Shown here piece by piece: positions 52,215 through 61,849 of a DNA stretch of 64,000 nt (positions are counted from its first letter, which is position 1; every line of letters begins with the position of its first letter). The DNA lies in contig CAWAGG010000006.1 of assembly GCA_963781595.1 (NCBI GenBank), positions 806,001 through 870,000 of the forward strand, read 5' to 3'. The notes under the pieces are model-generated. The model had not been told where the DNA came from, did not search any database, and saw only the letters and a list, made by a program, of their open reading frames with translations. The position numbers and the translations under genes were made by a program. The DNA is from JBEDUK01 sp963781595. Lineage in GTDB: Bacteria; Actinomycetota; UBA4738.

Positions 52215-54629
52215 TCACTCCGATCTCAGGACGGCGGCGGGCTTCGTGCGGGCCGCGGTCCGACCCGGGATCGCGGCGATCAGGTTCGCGAGCAGCACGG
52301 TTGCGACCACCGCGATCAGGATCCACAGGGGGTCGAGGATGGCCGACGGGACGACCGCGATCCCGTTCGCGAACGCCTGCCAGATCCAGCGCCCTGCCAG
52401 GATCCCCGCCGGGATCCCGATCGCGAGGGCGACGGCCACGAGCGTCGTGGCCTGCCAGGCGACGGTCGCCCGCACCTGGCGGCGGGAGAACCCCAGGGTC
52501 TTCAGGATCGCGAGGTCGTTGCGGCGGGCTCGGACCGAGGTCAGGAGGGTCTGCGCCAGCGTGGCCAGCGCGATCACGCCCAGGAGGAACGCGAGCGCCA
52601 GCGGGACCGAGGCGATCCGCCCGAGCGTCACGATGTCGCCGCGGTGCGCGGATGGGACGTTGTACGAACCGTCGGGAAGTTCCGCGATCAGCCGGTCCGT
52701 CGCCGCCTGCGTGTCGACGCCCTCGCGGAAACGGACCAAGATGGGCAAGCCGTCGACGAACGCGCGCGTCAACGGCTGGCCCTGCAGGCGCGTGGCCGCG
52801 GCCATGGCGATCGCCGCCGATTGGCCGGCGTCCGTCTCGTTCCCGAGTCCCGTCGGAGCGACGACCTCGCCGACGATCCGCATCGTGACCGACGGGGGCG
52901 ACCCCGCCTCCAGGTTCAGGCCCACGCGCACGGTGTCACCGATAGCGAGGCCGGCCTCCTGCATCGGCCCCCGGGCGAGCGCGATCTCGTCCGCCGCGAC
53001 CGGGGCGCGGCCGGCGACGATCACGGGCGAGATCCCGCCGGAGGACATCACGCTGAGGATCGAGCGCCGGCCGATCCGGAGCGGCGCGAACCCGCCGGGC
53101 CCGTAGGCTGCGACGTCCGGGTCCGCCTTCAGGATCGCGTGGATCCGAGCCAGGTCGGCCGGGATCGGTGTCCCCTGGGCGTCGGTCGGCGGCACGGTGA
53201 ACAGGTCCCACGTGTACCCGGAGAGTCTCGGCGTCTCGACCAGATGCTGCAGGCTCGACCAGAAGATGAGCGCCGCGATCAGGGACGCGATCGCCAACGT
53301 CGCGCCGAGGATCGCGGACCTGACCGGCACGAACGTCCTGCCGCGGCCGGGTTCGAGCGCCAGGCGGATGCCCACGCCGGCGACCGGCGACGGCACGGCC
53401 GCGCCCGCCGCGGCGGCGAGCGCCGACCCGCTCACGGCCTCGCTCGAACCGGGGGCTCGGCGCGCCGCGCGCCACGCGGGGACCGCTGCGAGCGCGACGA
53501 TCAGGACGAGCACCGCGACCGAGCCCGGCAGTAGGGCGACGGCGTCGAACGAGAACCCGGGCATCGGTTCGGCCACACGGGCCAGGCCGATCGGCGTCAG
53601 GGGTGACAGGGCGAGCGCGAGGACGACGGCGAAGACCGCCCCGGCGATGCCGACGATGGTGGCCCGCCAGAGGCCCAGGGCGAACAGTTGGCGTCGGGAC
53701 ATCCCGACGGCACGGAGCGTCCCGAAATCCGTCGACGACATCGCGAGCTGGCGGGCGAGCACCTGCCCCAGCACGGCGCTCGCGGCCAAGAGGACCACGA
53801 GCGCGAGCGCCCACAGCGCTTCGGCCTCGATCCGCGTGGAGCGCTGCACGCCGGCCGTTCGCACCGATTGGATGTATGGGATGTCGTTCCCGAGCAGCCC
53901 GGCGCGTCGTGCCCGCGCGAGGAAGGCCGGCACGCCCGCCGCCCCGCCGACCACGCGGATCTCGAGTGAAGAGAGGGCCAGGTCGGGCTCGACATGATGC
54001 GCGGGAGCGAACGCCGGCGACATCAGGAGGATCGAGATCACGGTGTTCGCGCCGAAGGCCGGGAACACTCGCGGGTGCGCGACGATGCCGACGATCCGGA
54101 CCGGGACCGTCGCCGGATGCTCAGCGAACGGATCGCCGGTGACGGCATGCAGGACGTCACCGACGTGCAGACCGACGCGCTCGGCCGAGGCGAAGTCGAT
54201 GACGGCCTCGTCCGGCGCCGCCGGGTCGAACATCCGGCCGGCGAGGACCTTCGGCCGGCCGATCGTCGACAGGAAGGTGCCATCCAGGTCGGCGACGCCG
54301 AACAGCTCGGGCTGCGTGACCAGGCGGCCGTCAGGGAGCACGAAGCCCGGCGCGACGACGTCGACGCGGGACCACGCGACGACGCTCGGGAGATGCTCGA
54401 TCGCCGGCAGCACTCGGGCGGCATCGGCCCCGTCCGGAAGCTCGCCCGTCTCGATGTCGGGGGTGCGCGACCATGCCACGAACCGCGGGTACGCGGTCGC
54501 GGTCCGTCGGGCGCCGGCGACCGCCGCCAGCGCGACGCCGCCGGCGAGACCGATCAGCAGGGCCAGCGCGAGCCATGCGCGCCAGGACGAACGGAGCTCG
54601 ACCCGCGTGCGCATCCAGACGGCGCCCAT
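52215..54629 (-). CDS. ABC transporter permease, FtsX/MacB type, second of two
   Basis: 804 residues from ATG 54629, which overlaps the upstream permease stop by one base (TGATG). There is an N-terminal helix ('WRAWLALALLIGLAGGVAL'), a long extracellular domain (about 45-270), FtsX domain 1 (about 275-400), a cytoplasmic link, a second helix-plus-extracellular domain, and a terminal FtsX domain ('LAFLLGVIALATLAQTLLTS', 'LGFSRRQVRATVAWQATTLV'). It works with the first permease and the ATPase in an operon. Such exporters move lipids, peptides or hydrophobic drugs, or control cell-wall enzymes. Confidence 0.92.
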   Translation of the reverse strand: MGAVWMRTRVELRSSWRAWLALALLIGLAGGVALAAVAGARRTATAYPRFVAWSRTPDIETGELPDGADAARVLPAIEHLPSVVAWSRVDVVAPGFVLPDGRLVTQPELFGVADLDGTFLSTIGRPKVLAGRMFDPAAPDEAVIDFASAERVGLHVGDVLHAVTGDPFAEHPATVPVRIVGIVAHPRVFPAFGANTVISILLMSPAFAPAHHVEPDLALSSLEIRVVGGAAGVPAFLARARRAGLLGNDIPYIQSVRTAGVQRSTRIEAEALWALALVVLLAASAVLGQVLARQLAMSSTDFGTLRAVGMSRRQLFALGLWRATIVGIAGAVFAVVLALALSPLTPIGLARVAEPMPGFSFDAVALLPGSVAVLVLIVALAAVPAWRAARRAPGSSEAVSGSALAAAAGAAVPSPVAGVGIRLALEPGRGRTFVPVRSAILGATLAIASLIAALIFWSSLQHLVETPRLSGYTWDLFTVPPTDAQGTPIPADLARIHAILKADPDVAAYGPGGFAPLRIGRRSILSVMSSGGISPVIVAGRAPVAADEIALARGPMQEAGLAIGDTVRVGLNLEAGSPPSVTMRIVGEVVAPTGLGNETDAGQSAAIAMAAATRLQGQPLTRAFVDGLPILVRFREGVDTQAATDRLIAELPDGSYNVPSAHRGDIVTLGRIASVPLALAFLLGVIALATLAQTLLTSVRARRNDLAILKTLGFSRRQVRATVAWQATTLVAVALAIGIPAGILAGRWIWQAFANGIAVVPSAILDPLWILIAVVATVLLANLIAAIPGRTAARTKPAAVLRSE

Positions 54630-57058
54630 CACTCGCTCCTCAGGACCAGCGCGGGCTTCGTTCGAGCGGCCATCCCAGCCGGCGCGGCGGCGATCAGGTT
54701 CGCGAGCACCAGCGTCGCCGGCACCAGCAGCGCGATCATGGAGATGCCGAAGCTCGTCTCCGGCACGACGCCCAGGCGGTCGGCGAACAGCAGCCATCCC
54801 CACCGACCGAGGACGATCCCGACGGGCACCCCGATCGCGACCGCGACCGTCGCGAGGGTCGTCGCCTGCCACGCGACGGTCGCCCGCACTTGCCCCTTCG
54901 AGAAGCCGAGCGTCTTGAGGACGGCCAGATCCCGTTGCCTCCGTCGAACGGACGTCACGAGGGCGTGCACGAGGCCCGCGAGGCCCGCCAGCGCGAGGAG
55001 GCCGGCCAGGAGGGTGGGGAGACGTCGCACCCGCTTCAGGTTTTCGAGCGACGTCCCGAGGTCCCCGGCGCCTGCGACGAGCTGCGCACCGAACGGCTGG
55101 AACACGGGGCGCAACGTTGTGACAACACCGGCGGCGTCGGACGAGTGGCGCACCTGCATCACGAAGACGTTGGCCGCGGCGTCGGGGACGAACCGCCGGA
55201 GCCCGGCCAGCGTCATCCCGGCCCCCTCGCCGAGCCCGGAACCGAACCCGTTGTCCTGGAACACGGCGCGCCCCACGACACGAACGGTGGCCGGTCCCGT
55301 GCCCGCCACGGCGATGTCGGCGCCCACGTGCGTTCCGAGTTGGTGCATCGTGGTGCCCCCGAGCGCGATCTCGCTCGCCAACCTCGGCCACCGACCCTCC
55401 AGCACCGGCGGGTGGAGCGATCCACGGATCGCGTCGAACCCCCACACGTTGGTCGATCGCCCCAGGGAACCGTGCCGGAGCGGAAGTGTCTGCGTGACGT
55501 TCCCGAACGACGCCGCCGAGATGCGCCGATCGGCGAGGATCGCCGGTGTGACGTCCTTCGCGAAGTCCGGGGCGAAGGGGTTCGCACCCACGACGTCGTA
55601 GGTCACGCCATAGAGGCGTGGTGTCGTGACCAGGTGGCTGAAGCTGGACGCGAAGATTGCGCCGCCCGTCAGGGCGACGACGGCGAACGTCATCCCCGCC
55701 ATGGCGCTCCTCACGGGGACGGCGGTGCTTCCGTGGCCCTGCTCCAGCGCCATGCGCACGCCGGTCACGGCCGACACCGGCGCTCCCGAGCGCGCGAGGG
55801 CCTCGGCGGTCCGACTGGTCCGGTCCGACCCCGCGGTGTCCGCCAGCCCCGCGGCATCGCCCCTGACCCGGGCGGCTCGCCAAGCCGGGAGCACCGCGAC
55901 GATCAGCACGCCGAGGAGGATCGCGAGGCCTCCGCCGGCGAGCACCAGCGGGTCCGATCGGATGCCAGGGTCCGGTTCGGCGACCCGCGCGATGCCGGTC
56001 GGGAACAGCGGCGACGCGAGCATCGCGACGGCGACGGCGAGCGCCGCTCCGCTGACGCCGACGAGCGACGCTCGTATCAGCGTGCCTGCGAAGAGCTGGG
56101 TCCGAGACATCCCGAGCGCTCGGAGCTTCGGGTTCTCCTGCCCCTCGAAGAACGCCTGCCGCGAGAGTCCCTGGGCGGTCACCACGATCCCCAGGGCGGC
56201 GGCGATGGCCGCGAACAGCCAGAGGATCGTCGCCAACAGGCGCGCCGACCGGTTCACGGTGTTCCCTTCGTCCTCCTGCGACACGAGGAACGCGCCCGGC
56301 TGGATCGCCTGCACCGCTCGCGTGAACGCCGGCAGCGCGGACGAGCCGCCCTTCAACGCGAAGGCGCCGCCCTGGCACGCGAGCGCTTCGGCCTGGTGCG
56401 TGCGCGCGAACGCGGGCGTCAGGTACACATCGGCGGAGTCCCCGTTGAGCTCGCCGACCGTCATCACGAGCCCGACGATCCGCACCGGGATCGGAGGCAG
56501 GAAGGCCCGATCCGGTGGCACGTCCCCGAGCAGGTCGTCGTGGGACGCGTCCGCGCGTACGAGCCGCAGGTCGATCGTGTTACCCACCCGGACCGCTGGA
56601 TCCTGCCGTCCGCGGTACCCGATCACCGCCTCCGCAGGATCCGAGGGGTCGACGTACCGGCCGGCAAGCAGCCGCCCGTACCGCATCGAGGAGCTCCCGC
56701 CGACCAAGGCGATCATGGAAGCGTCCATGCTCCGGTGGGCGAACCACAGCGGCCGGCCGCCCGTCGTGTAGGCGATCCCCAGCGGGCTCCAGGCGAGCCC
56801 CCAGCGTTCGACCTGGGGGAGCGCTGCGACCCGATCCAGGTCGACGTCGGGTATCCCGAACCCGGGGCAGCTGTTCACGAACGCGTCGACCCCTCCGCTC
56901 GCGGTGAAGAACCTGGCATAGGCGGTGTCGGTCCGCCGCGCGCCGGCCGCGGCTGCGAGGGAGGCGCCCCCTACCACGCCGACGACCAGTGTCAGCGCCA
57001 CGACCGAACGCCACCGGGTACGGAGCTCGGACCTGACCCGCGCCCAGACCGCGGTCAC
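54629..57058 (-). CDS. ABC transporter permease, FtsX/MacB type, first of two
   Basis: 809 residues from ATG 57058, overlapping the ATPase stop as ATGA. It is paralogous to the second permease: N-terminal helix 'SVVALTLVVGVVGGASLAAA', large extracellular region (about 40-280), FtsX domains near 290-430 and 690-809 with 'LAVLKTLGFSKGQVRATVAW'. The two permeases share the segment 'KTLGFS..QVRATVAWQATTL' closely, so they arose by duplication. They probably form a heterodimer with two copies of the ATPase. Confidence 0.92.
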   Translation of the reverse strand: MTAVWARVRSELRTRWRSVVALTLVVGVVGGASLAAAAGARRTDTAYARFFTASGGVDAFVNSCPGFGIPDVDLDRVAALPQVERWGLAWSPLGIAYTTGGRPLWFAHRSMDASMIALVGGSSSMRYGRLLAGRYVDPSDPAEAVIGYRGRQDPAVRVGNTIDLRLVRADASHDDLLGDVPPDRAFLPPIPVRIVGLVMTVGELNGDSADVYLTPAFARTHQAEALACQGGAFALKGGSSALPAFTRAVQAIQPGAFLVSQEDEGNTVNRSARLLATILWLFAAIAAALGIVVTAQGLSRQAFFEGQENPKLRALGMSRTQLFAGTLIRASLVGVSGAALAVAVAMLASPLFPTGIARVAEPDPGIRSDPLVLAGGGLAILLGVLIVAVLPAWRAARVRGDAAGLADTAGSDRTSRTAEALARSGAPVSAVTGVRMALEQGHGSTAVPVRSAMAGMTFAVVALTGGAIFASSFSHLVTTPRLYGVTYDVVGANPFAPDFAKDVTPAILADRRISAASFGNVTQTLPLRHGSLGRSTNVWGFDAIRGSLHPPVLEGRWPRLASEIALGGTTMHQLGTHVGADIAVAGTGPATVRVVGRAVFQDNGFGSGLGEGAGMTLAGLRRFVPDAAANVFVMQVRHSSDAAGVVTTLRPVFQPFGAQLVAGAGDLGTSLENLKRVRRLPTLLAGLLALAGLAGLVHALVTSVRRRQRDLAVLKTLGFSKGQVRATVAWQATTLATVAVAIGVPVGIVLGRWGWLLFADRLGVVPETSFGISMIALLVPATLVLANLIAAAPAGMAARTKPALVLRSE

Positions 57059-57849
57059 CCGCCCGCCTCACTCCCAGCGCCCGCCAGGGGGCCGAACGTC
57101 GGATCGTGGAACGCGACGACGCCCGGTTCGGCAACGGCGCCCGCAGCGCCGTCGATGCGGCCGTCGCGCATGTGGACGATCCGGTCGGCCGCCGCGGCGA
57201 CATCGTCGTCGTGGGTGACCAGGAGGATCGTCTGTCCGCCGGCGTGGAGGCGGCGGAACAGCTCCATGATCTCCGCGCCGCCCACGGAGTCCAGCGCGCC
57301 GGTCGGTTCGTCCGCCAGGAGCAGGGTCGGCTCGTTCGCCAACGCGCGGGCGATCGCCAAGCGCTGACGCTGCCCGCCGGAGAGCACGCCCGGCGCCTTG
57401 TTCACCTTGTCGGACAGCCCGAGCAGGTCGAGCAGGTCCCTCGCCCGGGTCTCGGCTCGCTTGCGGGACGAACCCGCGACGATGGCCGGGAGCGCCACGT
57501 TCTCCAGGACGCTCATCCCTTCGAGCAGGTTGAAGAACTGGAAGACGATCCCGATATGCGTGCGACGCATCCGGGCGAGGTCGTCTTCGTCCTTGCCGCT
57601 GAGGGATTCACCGGCGATCGAGATCTCTCCTTCGCTCGGGGTGTCCAGGCCCGCGACGAGGTTCAGCAGCGTCGACTTCCCGCACCCGGATGGCCCCATC
57701 ACCGCGATGAACTCGCCCGGCGACATCGTCATGTCCACCCCCCGCAGGGCGCGCACCGGGGCGCCTTCCTCCTCCGCGCTCTCGTAGGTCTTGCGCACGC
57801 CTCTCGCCTCGAGCGTCGGACTCGGGCCCCCACCCACGTCGTCGTCCAT
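57055..57849 (-). CDS. ABC transporter ATP-binding protein (MacB/LolD type)
   Basis: 264 residues from ATG 57849. Walker A 'VMGPSGCGKSTLLNLVAGLD', the Q-loop in 'GIVFQFFNLLEGMSV', signature 'LSGGQRQRLAIARALANEP', Walker B 'TLLLADEPTGALD' and H-loop 'LLVTHDDDVAAAADRI' are all intact. A C-terminal tail of about 30 residues ('VAFHDPTFGPLAGAGSEAGG') is an extension. It is the first gene of the operon with the two permeases and powers the exporter. Confidence 0.95.
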   Translation of the reverse strand: MDDDVGGGPSPTLEARGVRKTYESAEEEGAPVRALRGVDMTMSPGEFIAVMGPSGCGKSTLLNLVAGLDTPSEGEISIAGESLSGKDEDDLARMRRTHIGIVFQFFNLLEGMSVLENVALPAIVAGSSRKRAETRARDLLDLLGLSDKVNKAPGVLSGGQRQRLAIARALANEPTLLLADEPTGALDSVGGAEIMELFRRLHAGGQTILLVTHDDDVAAAADRIVHMRDGRIDGAAGAVAEPGVVAFHDPTFGPLAGAGSEAGG

Positions 57850-58006
57850 CCGTCCCACCCTCCAGTCGTCGGTCGAGTGAACCGTACGCGGACGGCGCCG
57901 CGGGCGCAGCCCGGTCCGCACGAAGGATCCTCGGGGTACTCACGACGTCTCGGGTGGGTGCCACCACCCCCCGCACGGGGTTACGGCGAGCCGCTCGGCG
58001 CTTCGA

Positions 58007-58387
58007 TCAGGATGCTGCGGCGGCGGCCCAGGCCGCCTCGAGGCTGTCCGGCCCGAACGCCGACTTGGGGATGTACGCGGAGGCGCCGCACTCGGCGGCC
58101 TTCGGCGCGTACTCGGCGGCCTCGTACGTGGACAGCAGGAGGATCACCACGCGGTCGGACGCCTTGAGGATCCGGCGCGTCGCCTCGAGCCCGTCGATCC
58201 CGGGGAGGTTCACGTCCATCAGGACCAGGTCCGGATCCAGGTCGTGCGCGAGGTCGACCGAGGACTCGCCCGTCTCGGCCTCGCCGGCTACCTCGAACCC
58301 GTCGGTGGCCTCGACCACCATCCGGGCGGCGAGCCGGAACGGCTCCTGGTCGTCGACGATCAGCACCCGAACCGCCATGTCGTTCAC
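58007..58387 (-). CDS. Single-domain response regulator
   Basis: 126 residues, a lone receiver: 'VLIVDDQEPFRLAARMVVEA', 'LVLMDVNLPGIDGLEATRRI' (Asp acceptor) and 'ASAYIPKSAFGPDSLEAAW' (conserved Lys). It lacks an output domain. The start may be ATG 58387 or the Met three codons later. It lies 158 bp upstream of the ABC operon on the same strand. It could act as a phosphate sink or bind a partner protein. Its nearby kinase is not obvious. Confidence 0.85.
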   Translation of the reverse strand: MNDMAVRVLIVDDQEPFRLAARMVVEATDGFEVAGEAETGESSVDLAHDLDPDLVLMDVNLPGIDGLEATRRILKASDRVVILLLSTYEAAEYAPKAAECGASAYIPKSAFGPDSLEAAWAAAAAS

Positions 58388-58485
58388 CGTTCCAGTATCG
58401 GTCTGGCCCGAACGAACAACGAGGATGCTCGCACGAGAGAGCCGGTGAGGCTAGCCCTCCGTTCCAGGCCCACGGATGGGCCGGT

Positions 58486-59679
58486 TCAGCCTTCGTTCCC
58501 GGGCGCCGTGCCCAGCAGCCGCGACCTGAGCGCCGCGTCGGTGGCCGCGTCGATGCACGTCCATGCCATCGCGGTCGCGCCGTGGATCAGCGCCTCGTCG
58601 GCCGACGGGGTGACGCATGCGGCGGCGAAGGCGGCCTGGTGGTTCACCGCGTCCCCGCTCTCGACGCCGACCATCGGATGGATCGAGGGGATCGCCAGCG
58701 AGACGTTCGCCATGTCGGTCGAACCGACCGCGTCCTTCAGGTCCTCGGGGAGCTCCTTGGGCGGGCGTCCGAGCGCCGTCGTGTTCGCCGTGTAGAGCTC
58801 GACCAGGTCCTCGTCGTCCTCGAAGTGCGAGTACGTCGGGTCGGGCCGCCTCACCTCCACGGAGCAGCCCGTCGCGAGGGCGCCGGCCTCGAAGCAGTCA
58901 CGCACCCGCGCCTCGAGCCGGTCGAGCCGTTCGAGGGTCTTCGATCGAACGATGAAGCTCCCGGTCGTCCGCTCGGGGATCACGTTCGGCGCCCCGCCGC
59001 CGAGCGTCACGACGCCGTGCACGCGGTCTCCCGGTTCGAAGTGCTGCCGGAGCAGCCCGATCCCGACCTGGGCCACGGTCAGGGCGTCGGCGGCGTTCAG
59101 CCCGAGCCACGGGTACGCGGCCGCATGGGCGGCACGGCCCGTGTACTCGACCTCCAGATGGGACGACGCGATGATCCCCTCGGTCCGGACGATCTCCTCG
59201 TTCGCGGGGACCGGGTGGACCATCATCGCCGCGTGCACGCCCTCGAACGCGCCGCGTTCGAGCATCAGCACCTTGCCCCCGCCGCCCTCCTCGGCCGGCG
59301 TGCCGAACACCTTGATCGTCGCGTTCAGCTCGCCGGCGAGCGGCGCGAGCGCGATCGCGGCGCCGACCGCGGCCGCCGCGATCACGTTGTGGCCGCACGC
59401 GTGACCGATCCCCGGCAGGGCGTCGTACTCCGCGCAGATCCCCAGCACCAGCTCCCCGTCTCCCGCCGCGGCGACGAAGGCCGTCGGCAGGTCCGCGACG
59501 CCTCGGGACACCGCGAACCCGTTCGCCTCGAGCGCGTCGCAGACCCACGCCGCCGATCGATGCTCTTCGAACCCGAGCTCGGGGTTCGCGTTGATGCGGT
59601 GGCTGAGGTCGATCAGGTCGGCGGACCCCCGCTGGATCGAGTCAACCGCCCGGCGCTTGAGCTGGTCCGGCTCCGGCAT
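58486..59679 (-). CDS. M20 family amidohydrolase / peptidase (AbgB-like)
   Basis: 397 residues from ATG 59679; the frame extends upstream but that part has no M20 sequence. Zinc-site features are 'GICAEYDALPGIGHACGHNV' (His and Asp ligands), 'FGTPAEEGGGGKVLMLERGA', 'AMMVHPVPANEE' and 'VEYTGRAAHAAAYPWLGLNA'. The terminal segment 'GSTDMANVSLAIPSIHPMVG' fits the family. Such enzymes hydrolyse acyl-amino acids or small peptides such as p-aminobenzoyl-glutamate. The neighbours do not indicate a substrate. It is divergent from enolase. Confidence 0.9.
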   Translation of the reverse strand: MPEPDQLKRRAVDSIQRGSADLIDLSHRINANPELGFEEHRSAAWVCDALEANGFAVSRGVADLPTAFVAAAGDGELVLGICAEYDALPGIGHACGHNVIAAAAVGAAIALAPLAGELNATIKVFGTPAEEGGGGKVLMLERGAFEGVHAAMMVHPVPANEEIVRTEGIIASSHLEVEYTGRAAHAAAYPWLGLNAADALTVAQVGIGLLRQHFEPGDRVHGVVTLGGGAPNVIPERTTGSFIVRSKTLERLDRLEARVRDCFEAGALATGCSVEVRRPDPTYSHFEDDEDLVELYTANTTALGRPPKELPEDLKDAVGSTDMANVSLAIPSIHPMVGVESGDAVNHQAAFAAACVTPSADEALIHGATAMAWTCIDAATDAALRSRLLGTAPGNEG

Positions 59680-59794
59680 CCTGATCGCTCCTGTCCTCGG
59701 GTCGAAGATCCGTCGACCGTGATTCTGTACGAACCCACGCGCCGCGGGCCACCTACCGGCCCGTGGGCGCGTTCGGACATAGGATGTTCCCCCC

Positions 59795-61153
59795 ATGGCG
59801 ATGATCGAGCAGGTGCGCGCCCGCGAGGTGCTCGACTCTCGCGGCAACCCGACCGTCGAGGCCGAGGTCCAGCTGGACGACGGCTCCGTCGGGCGGGCCA
59901 GCGCACCGTCCGGGGCCTCGACCGGGTCGCACGAGGCGGTCGAGATCCGCGACAACGACTCGGACCGCTACGGTGGCAAGGGCGTGCTCGTCGCCGTGCG
60001 CAACGTGCGCGAGGAGATCGCGCCGGAGGTCGAGGGCCTCGATCCGTTCGACCAGCGGGGCATCGATCGGCTCCTCGTCGACCTGGACGGGACGCTCGAC
60101 CGGTCCGCGTTGGGTGCGAACGCGATCCTCGCCGTGTCGCTCGCGGTGGCGAAGGCCGCGGCCGCCGCGGTGAAGCAGCCGCTCTACCGGTACCTGGGGG
60201 GCACGAACGCGCACCTCCTGCCCGTGCCGATGATGAACGTGATCAACGGCGGACGGCACGCGGACAACGGTCTCGAGCTCCAGGAGTTCATGCTGGTCCC
60301 CCTGGGCGCCGCGTCGTTCGCCGAGGGCCTCCGGTGGGGGACGGAGGTGTTCCACGCGCTCCACGCGGACCTCAAGGCGAAGGGCCTCGCCACCGGCGTG
60401 GGCGACGAGGGTGGCTTCGCACCGGGGATCGACACCGCGGCGCAGGCGCTGGACGCCCTGGTCGCGGCCATCGAGGCGGCGGGCCTGGAGCCGGGCGGCG
60501 AGGTCGCGCTGGCGATGGACGCCGCCGCCTCGGAGTTCTACGTGGACGGCGCGTACCAGCTCGAGGGCGCCTCGCTCGACGCGGCCGCGATGATCAGGTT
60601 CTTCAGCGGGCTGGTCGATTCGTTCCCGATCGTCTCGATCGAGGACCCGCTCGCCGAGGACGACTGGGACGGCTGGGTCGCCCTGACCGAGGCACTGGAC
60701 GAACGCGTCCAGGTCGTCGGCGACGACGTGTTCGTCACGAACCCCGAGCGCCTCGAGCGCGGGATCGACGACGGCGCGGCGAACGCGATCCTGATCAAGG
60801 TGAACCAGATCGGAACCCTCTCCGAGACGCTCGACGTGATCCGCCTCGCCAAGGAGAGCTCGTACGGCGTCGTCATCAGTCACCGTTCCGGAGAGACCGA
60901 GGACACGACGATCGCCGACCTCGCGGTGGCCGCGAACGCGGGCCAGATCAAGACCGGGGCACCGTCGCGCGGCGAGCGCACGGCGAAGTACAATCAGCTC
61001 CTTCGGATCGAGGAGCTCCTCGGCGAGACCGCCCGGTACGCGGGTCGCGGGCCGTACGGACGCATGGGGGCCGAACCCGAGCCCGAGCCCGAGCGGTCGG
61101 CGCCGCCACGGTTGGACGACCCAGCCGACGTCTCGCCGGAAGCGCTCCGATGA
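59795..61153 (+). CDS. eno: Enolase (phosphopyruvate hydratase)
   Basis: 452 residues, slightly longer than usual because of an acidic and proline-rich C-terminal tail ('EPEPEPERSAPPRL'). Glycolytic motifs are 'AREVLDSRGNPTVEAEVQLD', 'SGASTGSHEAVEIRDND', 'GDEGGFAPGIDT', 'IEDPLAEDDWDGW', 'VVGDDVFVTNP', 'ILIKVNQIGTLSETLD' and 'SHRSGETEDTTIADLAVA'. It converts 2-phosphoglycerate to phosphoenolpyruvate. The start codon of the FtsB-like gene overlaps its stop (ATGA). Enolase followed by an FtsB-like gene is a common actinobacterial order. Confidence 0.98.
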   Translation: MAMIEQVRAREVLDSRGNPTVEAEVQLDDGSVGRASAPSGASTGSHEAVEIRDNDSDRYGGKGVLVAVRNVREEIAPEVEGLDPFDQRGIDRLLVDLDGTLDRSALGANAILAVSLAVAKAAAAAVKQPLYRYLGGTNAHLLPVPMMNVINGGRHADNGLELQEFMLVPLGAASFAEGLRWGTEVFHALHADLKAKGLATGVGDEGGFAPGIDTAAQALDALVAAIEAAGLEPGGEVALAMDAAASEFYVDGAYQLEGASLDAAAMIRFFSGLVDSFPIVSIEDPLAEDDWDGWVALTEALDERVQVVGDDVFVTNPERLERGIDDGAANAILIKVNQIGTLSETLDVIRLAKESSYGVVISHRSGETEDTTIADLAVAANAGQIKTGAPSRGERTAKYNQLLRIEELLGETARYAGRGPYGRMGAEPEPEPERSAPPRLDDPADVSPEALR

Positions 61154-61521
61154 AGGTCGTCGAACCCCCGGCCGCCAGCCGGCATCGCTCGCGGGTCCGC
61201 CTCACCCCGTCGGGCGCTGCGCTCGCCCTGGCGGTCATCGCGCTGCTGTTCGCGCTCGCCGTGCCGGTCCGAACGCTGATGCAGCAGCGTTCGGACCTCG
61301 CGCACCTGCAGGCCGAACAGCGGTCGCTCGAACGGCAGAACCATGCGCTGAAGCTCCAGGTCGCGCGGCTGCACGACCCTGCGTACCTCGAGCGCGTCGC
61401 GCGCGAGTGCCTGGGTATGGTTCGCCCAGGAGAGATCTCGTTCGTGATCGTCCCCAAGCACGGATCGAAGCCGGCCGACGCGGATCCCCCTCCGACGAGG
61501 GGTTCGCAGGCATCCTGCTAG
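61150..61521 (+). CDS. FtsB/DivIC-like septum formation protein
   Basis: 123 residues from ATG 61150, overlapping enolase by 4 bp. Basic N-terminus (RHRSRVRLTP), one transmembrane helix (ALALAVIALLFALAVPV), then a coiled coil 'LAHLQAEQRSLERQNHALKL' and 'YLERVARECLGMVRPGEISF', the DivIC signature. It belongs to the FtsB/DivIC family that connects FtsL and FtsQ in the division complex. The C-terminal tail is disordered. Confidence 0.92.
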   Translation: MKVVEPPAASRHRSRVRLTPSGAALALAVIALLFALAVPVRTLMQQRSDLAHLQAEQRSLERQNHALKLQVARLHDPAYLERVARECLGMVRPGEISFVIVPKHGSKPADADPPPTRGSQASC

Positions 61522-61662
61522 GCGACCGTGGCCGGTAGCGCGGGGCGACCTTCCGGCTCGGAAAGTTCGGGTGGCGCGAAGCGCGGTCCGGTGGGTAGGG
61601 TGTTCGCCTCAGGCGCGCTTCCCGGAGCGCGCATGCCCGCAGATGGAGGGGGAAACGAACCG

Positions 61663-61842
61663 ATGCTGTACGTGACGTGCCCGGTCTGTTCTCGCTCGGT
61701 CCACCTGGAAGTCATCCCGCACCGGCTCCCCGTCGTGGTGCCGGACCACGAGGAGGAGGATGGCGGCACCCCGTCGTGTTCGGGCGCCGGCCGGAAGAGC
61801 TCGGCGGTATGGATGGTAAGGCCCGGAGCGGCGGCCAGCTGA
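61663..61842 (+). CDS. Small putative zinc-ribbon protein
   Basis: 59 residues from ATG 61663 (ATG 61633 would add ten). 'YVTCPVCSRSVHLEVIPHRL' carries a CxxC pair and a His, and 'DGGTPSCSGAG' a further Cys, so a metal site is possible. A GGAGGGGGAA purine run lies upstream. No family is recognised. It is convergent with the MBL hydrolase gene, 7 bp away. It might be spurious, but frame and codon usage look like coding. Confidence 0.5.
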   Translation: MLYVTCPVCSRSVHLEVIPHRLPVVVPDHEEEDGGTPSCSGAGRKSSAVWMVRPGAAAS

Positions 61843-61849
61843 GGCGTCG

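Noticed and set aside
54473..57367. A 964-codon plus-strand frame opposite the ABC permeases, and a similar 979-codon frame overlapping the M20 gene and enolase.
   Set aside because: Both are shadows; the permease, M20 and enolase sequences explain the coding signal.
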